Source of the DNA: an uncultured Clostridia bacterium | Lineage (GTDB): Bacteria; Bacillota; Clostridia; Christensenellales; Borkfalkiaceae | Length of the DNA stretch: 8,964 nt | Direction: 5' to 3' | NCBI GenBank assembly: GCA_937915565.1 | Contig: CALDMH010000011.1 | Span: 1 to 8,964 of the forward strand | Shown here: positions 6,695-8,964 of the stretch, in pieces | How positions within the stretch are numbered: the first letter of the stretch is position 1 | Layout of the letters: each line of letters begins with the position of its first letter | Position numbers and translations under genes: made by a program | Notes under the pieces: generated by a model | Told to the model about the DNA's origin: nothing | The model's input: only the letters and a program-made list of their open reading frames with translations | The model's database searches: none

Positions 6695-6928
6695 ATGGAA
6701 TTTTTGCCGAAAAAAGGGGTTTATAGACACTTTAAAGGTAACTTATACGAGCTGCTCTATATTGCAAACGACAGTGAAACGCTTGAAAAAAAGGTCGTTT
6801 ACAAAGCTTTATACGGCGACGGCGAAATTTGGGTAAGGCCGCTTGAAATGTGGAACGAAGAAGTGATTTTGCCGAGCGGCGAAAAAGCGAAAAGATTCGC
6901 CCTCGTTGAAGAAACCGAAACGATTTAA
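6695..6928 (+). CDS. DUF1653 domain protein
   Basis: A single-domain 77-residue protein that matches the DUF1653 pattern from end to end: GVYRHFKGNLYELLYIA (8-24), an ET pair, VVYKALYGDGEIWVRPLEMW (34-53) and a closing KRFALVEE. The family is widespread and short, with a predicted small beta-rich fold; its biochemical role is not established, and I do not assign one. The ATG at 6695 follows the previous stop by one base. Upstream is only a loose purine stretch (GACAGGCAGGA), so translation probably depends on coupling. It is the last gene of the dnaA-mnmG run, directly before a strong terminator. Confidence 0.88.
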   Translation: MEFLPKKGVYRHFKGNLYELLYIANDSETLEKKVVYKALYGDGEIWVRPLEMWNEEVILPSGEKAKRFALVEETETI

Positions 6929-6979
6929 CGAATTCAGGGTTTAATTATTTAACAATTTAATAGAACGAGTTATTTTAAA

Positions 6980-7030
6980 GGGGCTCGGGCGATTTTTAGT
7001 CGTAAAAATCGCCCGAGCCCCGATATTTTT
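6980..7030 (+). terminator. Intrinsic terminator of the dnaA-mnmG run
   Basis: A perfect 19-bp stem joins 6980-6998 to 7003-7021 around the four-base loop GTCG, starting with GGGGCTCGGGCG and followed on + by GATATTTTT. It is unusually long and GC-rich at the base. Read on the minus strand the hairpin is followed by CTTTAAAATAA, so it may also act as a weaker backup stop for the fucosidase gene. Confidence 0.92.
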
Positions 7031-7064
7031 CAAGTCCGAAACCAGATATTTTTCAAACCCGAAA
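7022..7064. repeat. Imperfect tandem duplication after the terminator
   Basis: Bases 7022-7041 and 7045-7064 are 20-base units starting GATATTTTTCAA and ending CCGAAA. They match at 18 of 20 positions and have a 23-base period. The first unit includes the T-run of the preceding terminator, so the T-run has been duplicated. Confidence 0.7.
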
Positions 7065-7065
7065 T

Positions 7066-7091
7066 TTAGGGATTCCATTCGCCATCCCTAA
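7066..7091 (-). terminator. Hairpin just downstream of the fucosidase gene
   Basis: An 8-bp perfect stem joins TTAGGGAT (7066-7073) and ATCCCTAA (7084-7091) around a 10-base loop, eight bases beyond the fucosidase stop. On the minus strand only AAATTT follows, so the T-run is poor. It may work with the larger hairpin at 6980-7021, or it may protect the 3' end. Confidence 0.45.
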
Positions 7092-7098
7092 TTATATT

Positions 7099-8298
7099 TT
7101 ATTTCAATTCAAATCTCGCCACTCTCGAACCGTAAGAATATCCGTAAGAGAACGGCTCGACGGGGAAGGAATTTTTCTTTACGCCCTTAACGCTCTTACC
7201 GTTATCGAGCCATTTTGCCGAAACGATTTTTTTGTCGGTTTTAAGGGTTACGGTTTTGCTTTCCTCCGCTCTTGCGACGTTCACGTTGGCGCACATCGGA
7301 ACGTCGTTTATAACGGCGTAATAATACTTCCCGTCGGTTAAAACGGATGCGTTTTCGGCCTCGATGCCGGCGGCGACGGAGTTATAAACGAACCCTTTGT
7401 TTACCTTTATCCATTTGCCCACGGCAAGAAGATTCGCTTTTTCCCCTTCGGGAATAAGTCCGTTGCCCATAAGCCCCGTGTTGAGGAGCAAATTGCAGTT
7501 GAATTTGCGGCAATCCACGAGCATTTTAATAATTTCCTTGGGCGATTTAACGCAAATATCCTCTTTCGTATAGCCCCAATGGTCGGTGAGAGCTTCGCAG
7601 ACCTCGCCCGCAAGCGGCTTATCCGATTTGTCGAAGAAGAACGCCTTTCCGCGCTCGAAAGTTACGCTGTCTATCTCGCGATGCCCCGTCTTTCCGCAAT
7701 AGGCAAGTCCCGTGTTGTTGATAATCATAGCTTCCGGCTGATATTTTCTTATCGTGCCGTAAATGCGGTCCTCCTGCCAGTCGTCGTTCGGCCTGTCCCA
7801 CATTCCGTCGAACCAGAAGCCGCCTATTTTCCCGTAAGACGTGCATAAAATTTCTATGCTTTTAACGAGATAGTCGATATACTTCGGGAAATCGTTTTTA
7901 TAATCGGGATTATACCAATCGAGAAGGGTGTGATAGAAAAACGGAACTATTCCCTCCTCGTTACATTCGTCGACGAATTCGCGGATAAGGTCTCTCCCGC
8001 AGGCGGAATGAGGCGCGTCGAAATCGTTAAGTCCCTTCGTGTCGTAAAGCGAAAAACCGTCGTGATGACGGGTGGTGAGCGTTATATATTTGCAACCCGC
8101 TTCCTTTGCGGTTTTAACGAGCTTTTTTGCCCAATCTTTTTTAACCTTGAACTTACCCGGAAGTTCGGCGTTATATTTCGCGTGGTCGTAAGTTCCGAGC
8201 GTTAAAACCCACTCGCCTTTCCCCAAAATACTGTAAAGCCCGAAATGATTGAACAATCCGTAGCCCATTTTCTTGAAATTTTCGATATATTCGTACAT
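7099..8298 (-). CDS. GH29 alpha-L-fucosidase-like glycoside hydrolase
   Basis: A retaining glycoside hydrolase of the GH29 alpha-L-fucosidase family. In 399 residues the N-terminal barrel start is YGLFNHFGLYS (13-23), where the family usually reads FGIFIHWGLYS, so Trp is Phe here. GEWV is at 28-31 and RHHDGF at 77-82. The catalytic nucleophile should be Asp164 in GGFWFDGMW (159-167). LLLNTGLMGNGLIPEG is at 270-285. From about 310 there is a small beta domain. There is no signal peptide, so it probably acts in the cytoplasm on imported fucosyl-oligosaccharides; linkage specificity cannot be read, because the acid/base residue varies in this family. AAGGAG lies six bases before the ATG (8305-8310). 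It has its own promoter and no partner gene on its strand in the window; a transporter or fucose pathway gene is not seen. Confidence 0.9.
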   Translation of the reverse strand: MYEYIENFKKMGYGLFNHFGLYSILGKGEWVLTLGTYDHAKYNAELPGKFKVKKDWAKKLVKTAKEAGCKYITLTTRHHDGFSLYDTKGLNDFDAPHSACGRDLIREFVDECNEEGIVPFFYHTLLDWYNPDYKNDFPKYIDYLVKSIEILCTSYGKIGGFWFDGMWDRPNDDWQEDRIYGTIRKYQPEAMIINNTGLAYCGKTGHREIDSVTFERGKAFFFDKSDKPLAGEVCEALTDHWGYTKEDICVKSPKEIIKMLVDCRKFNCNLLLNTGLMGNGLIPEGEKANLLAVGKWIKVNKGFVYNSVAAGIEAENASVLTDGKYYYAVINDVPMCANVNVARAEESKTVTLKTDKKIVSAKWLDNGKSVKGVKKNSFPVEPFSYGYSYGSRVARFELK

Positions 8299-8327
8299 TG
8301 CTTTCTCCTTTTGAGAATTATGGTTTT

Positions 8328-8357
8328 ATTATAAATACGGAGGAGGCTTTTTGTCAA
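8328..8357 (-). promoter_or_regulatory. Promoter of the fucosidase gene
   Basis: On the minus strand: TTGACA (8357-8352), an 18-base spacer and TATAAT (8333-8328). Both hexamers are perfect. The predicted start is near 8321, about 23 bases upstream of the ATG. No clear operator palindrome overlaps it, although sugar genes are commonly repressed. Confidence 0.85.
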
Positions 8358-8427
8358 CGAAATTCCGATATTTTGCTTTTTTTTACAAACATTTCACTGC
8401 TTTAACTCGTTATCCGACGACATTTTC

Positions 8428-8456
8428 TTGCGTTATTTCGCCTGCTGTGCTATCAT
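8428..8456 (+). promoter_or_regulatory. Candidate promoter of the COG3581-type gene
   Basis: TTGCGT (8428-8433), a 17-base spacer and TATCAT (8451-8456), with TG one base before the -10 box, as in extended -10 promoters. The leader would be about 35 bases. It is divergent from the fucosidase promoter with about 70 bases between them. Confidence 0.6.
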
Positions 8457-8497
8457 ACGATTGTATTATTATATAAATACAGGTGAACGTTTCCGAA

Positions 8498-8964
8498 ATG
8501 ATAGATTTTACGAAGCAAATGAAAAAAGAATACACCATTCTTTGCCCCGATATTTTCCCGACGCATATGGCTCTTTTCGAGAGTATATTCCGTATGAACG
8601 GATATAAGCTGGAAATAGTGCGCGACGAGGGAAAAGACGTTATCGATACGGGGCTTAAATATTTGCACAACGATATGTGTTACCCCGCGATATGCTCGTG
8701 CGGGCAGCTTTTATACGCGCTCGAATCGGGAAGATACGACGTGAACAAAACCGCGCTTATCTTTTTTCAGACGGGCGGAGGTTGCCGCGCCTCGAATTAT
8801 ATTTTTCTTTTGAGAAAGGCTTTAAAGGAAATGGGGCTGGACTTCGTTCCCGTTATCTCCGTGAGCTTTTCGGGGCTTGAAAAATACAGCGGATTTAAAA
8901 TTACGCCGAGAATGCTCAAAGCGGGTTTTTCTTCGCTCGTTTACGGCGATATGCTTTTGCTCTC
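8498..8964 (+). CDS. COG3581-type 2-hydroxyacyl-CoA dehydratase/activase-related protein, N-terminal part (3' truncated)
   Basis: The frame is open from the ATG at 8498 to the right edge (155 residues, no stop). It matches the N-terminal half of the COG3581 proteins of Clostridia, relatives of the 2-hydroxyacyl-CoA dehydratases and their activases: KEYTILCPDIFPTHMALFESI, then GLKYLHNDMCYPA, then QTGGGCRASNYIFLLRKAL and VSFSGLEKYSGFKI. Cysteines at 61, 66, 68 and 96 are likely Fe-S ligands; Cys61 (NDMCYP) and Cys96 (GGGCR) sit in the most family-like segments. These proteins usually sit next to a COG3580 gene or an ASKHA-type activase, which would be outside the window. The reaction and substrate are not known. 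The ATG has AGGTGA at 8481-8486, 11 bases upstream. An in-frame GTG at 8483 is an alternative start that would add five residues. Confidence 0.85.
   Translation, partial: MIDFTKQMKKEYTILCPDIFPTHMALFESIFRMNGYKLEIVRDEGKDVIDTGLKYLHNDMCYPAICSCGQLLYALESGRYDVNKTALIFFQTGGGCRASNYIFLLRKALKEMGLDFVPVISVSFSGLEKYSGFKITPRMLKAGFSSLVYGDMLLL

Noticed and set aside
8677..8880. A + strand open frame of 67 codons
   Set aside because: It overlaps the COG3581-type gene in another frame; the gene frame has clear family motifs and this one has none.

Overview
The window looks like chromosomal DNA from an uncultured member of the Bacillota, most likely a gut-type Clostridia lineage. This is an inference from several observations: Shine-Dalgarno sites of the AAGGAG type, consensus TTGACA/TATAAT promoters, a Clostridia-style Mrp with an N-terminal cysteine cluster, a COG3581-type acyl-CoA dehydratase/activase-related protein, and a GH29 fucosidase of the sort carried by glycan-using gut bacteria. 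I see no phage, transposon, CRISPR, tRNA or rRNA sequence.

Layout from left to right. (1) The C-terminal part of cysS (cysteinyl-tRNA synthetase) runs in from the left edge on + and ends at 608. (2) A 426-base spacer follows. It holds a possible 36-codon gene (745-855), one copy of a dispersed repeat and a strong two-way terminator (956-991). (3) Two genes lie on the minus strand: recF (1916-3004), then mrp (1035-1844). recF has a perfect TTGACA-N17-TATAAT promoter, and the second repeat copy lies between recF and mrp. (4) A 224-base divergent recF/dnaA spacer carries back-to-back promoters, an AT-rich block and a tandem 10-bp repeat; it is a plausible replication-origin segment. (5) A tightly packed + strand run follows: dnaA (3229-4575), mnmG (1-base overlap), a lysine-rich 81-residue protein of unknown function (8-base overlap) and a DUF1653 protein (1-base gap). 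It ends at a perfect 19-bp hairpin terminator. (6) A GH29 alpha-L-fucosidase-like gene on the minus strand has its own consensus promoter. (7) Divergent from it, a COG3581-type gene starts at 8498 and runs off the right edge; it has no stop codon in the window.

Functionally the core of the window is chromosome maintenance and tRNA biology: DnaA for initiation, RecF for gap repair, MnmG for wobble-uridine modification, CysRS for charging and Mrp for Fe-S cluster delivery. The right-hand 2 kb is accessory metabolism (fucose release and a radical/Fe-S type enzyme relative). The order recF-dnaA-mnmG, without dnaN between dnaA and recF, differs from the usual rpmH-dnaA-dnaN-recF-gyrB order of Bacillota. 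I did not find a clear undescribed system. The items most worth a second look are the dispersed repeat around mrp, the dnaA upstream repeat block and the small repetitive protein coupled to mnmG.
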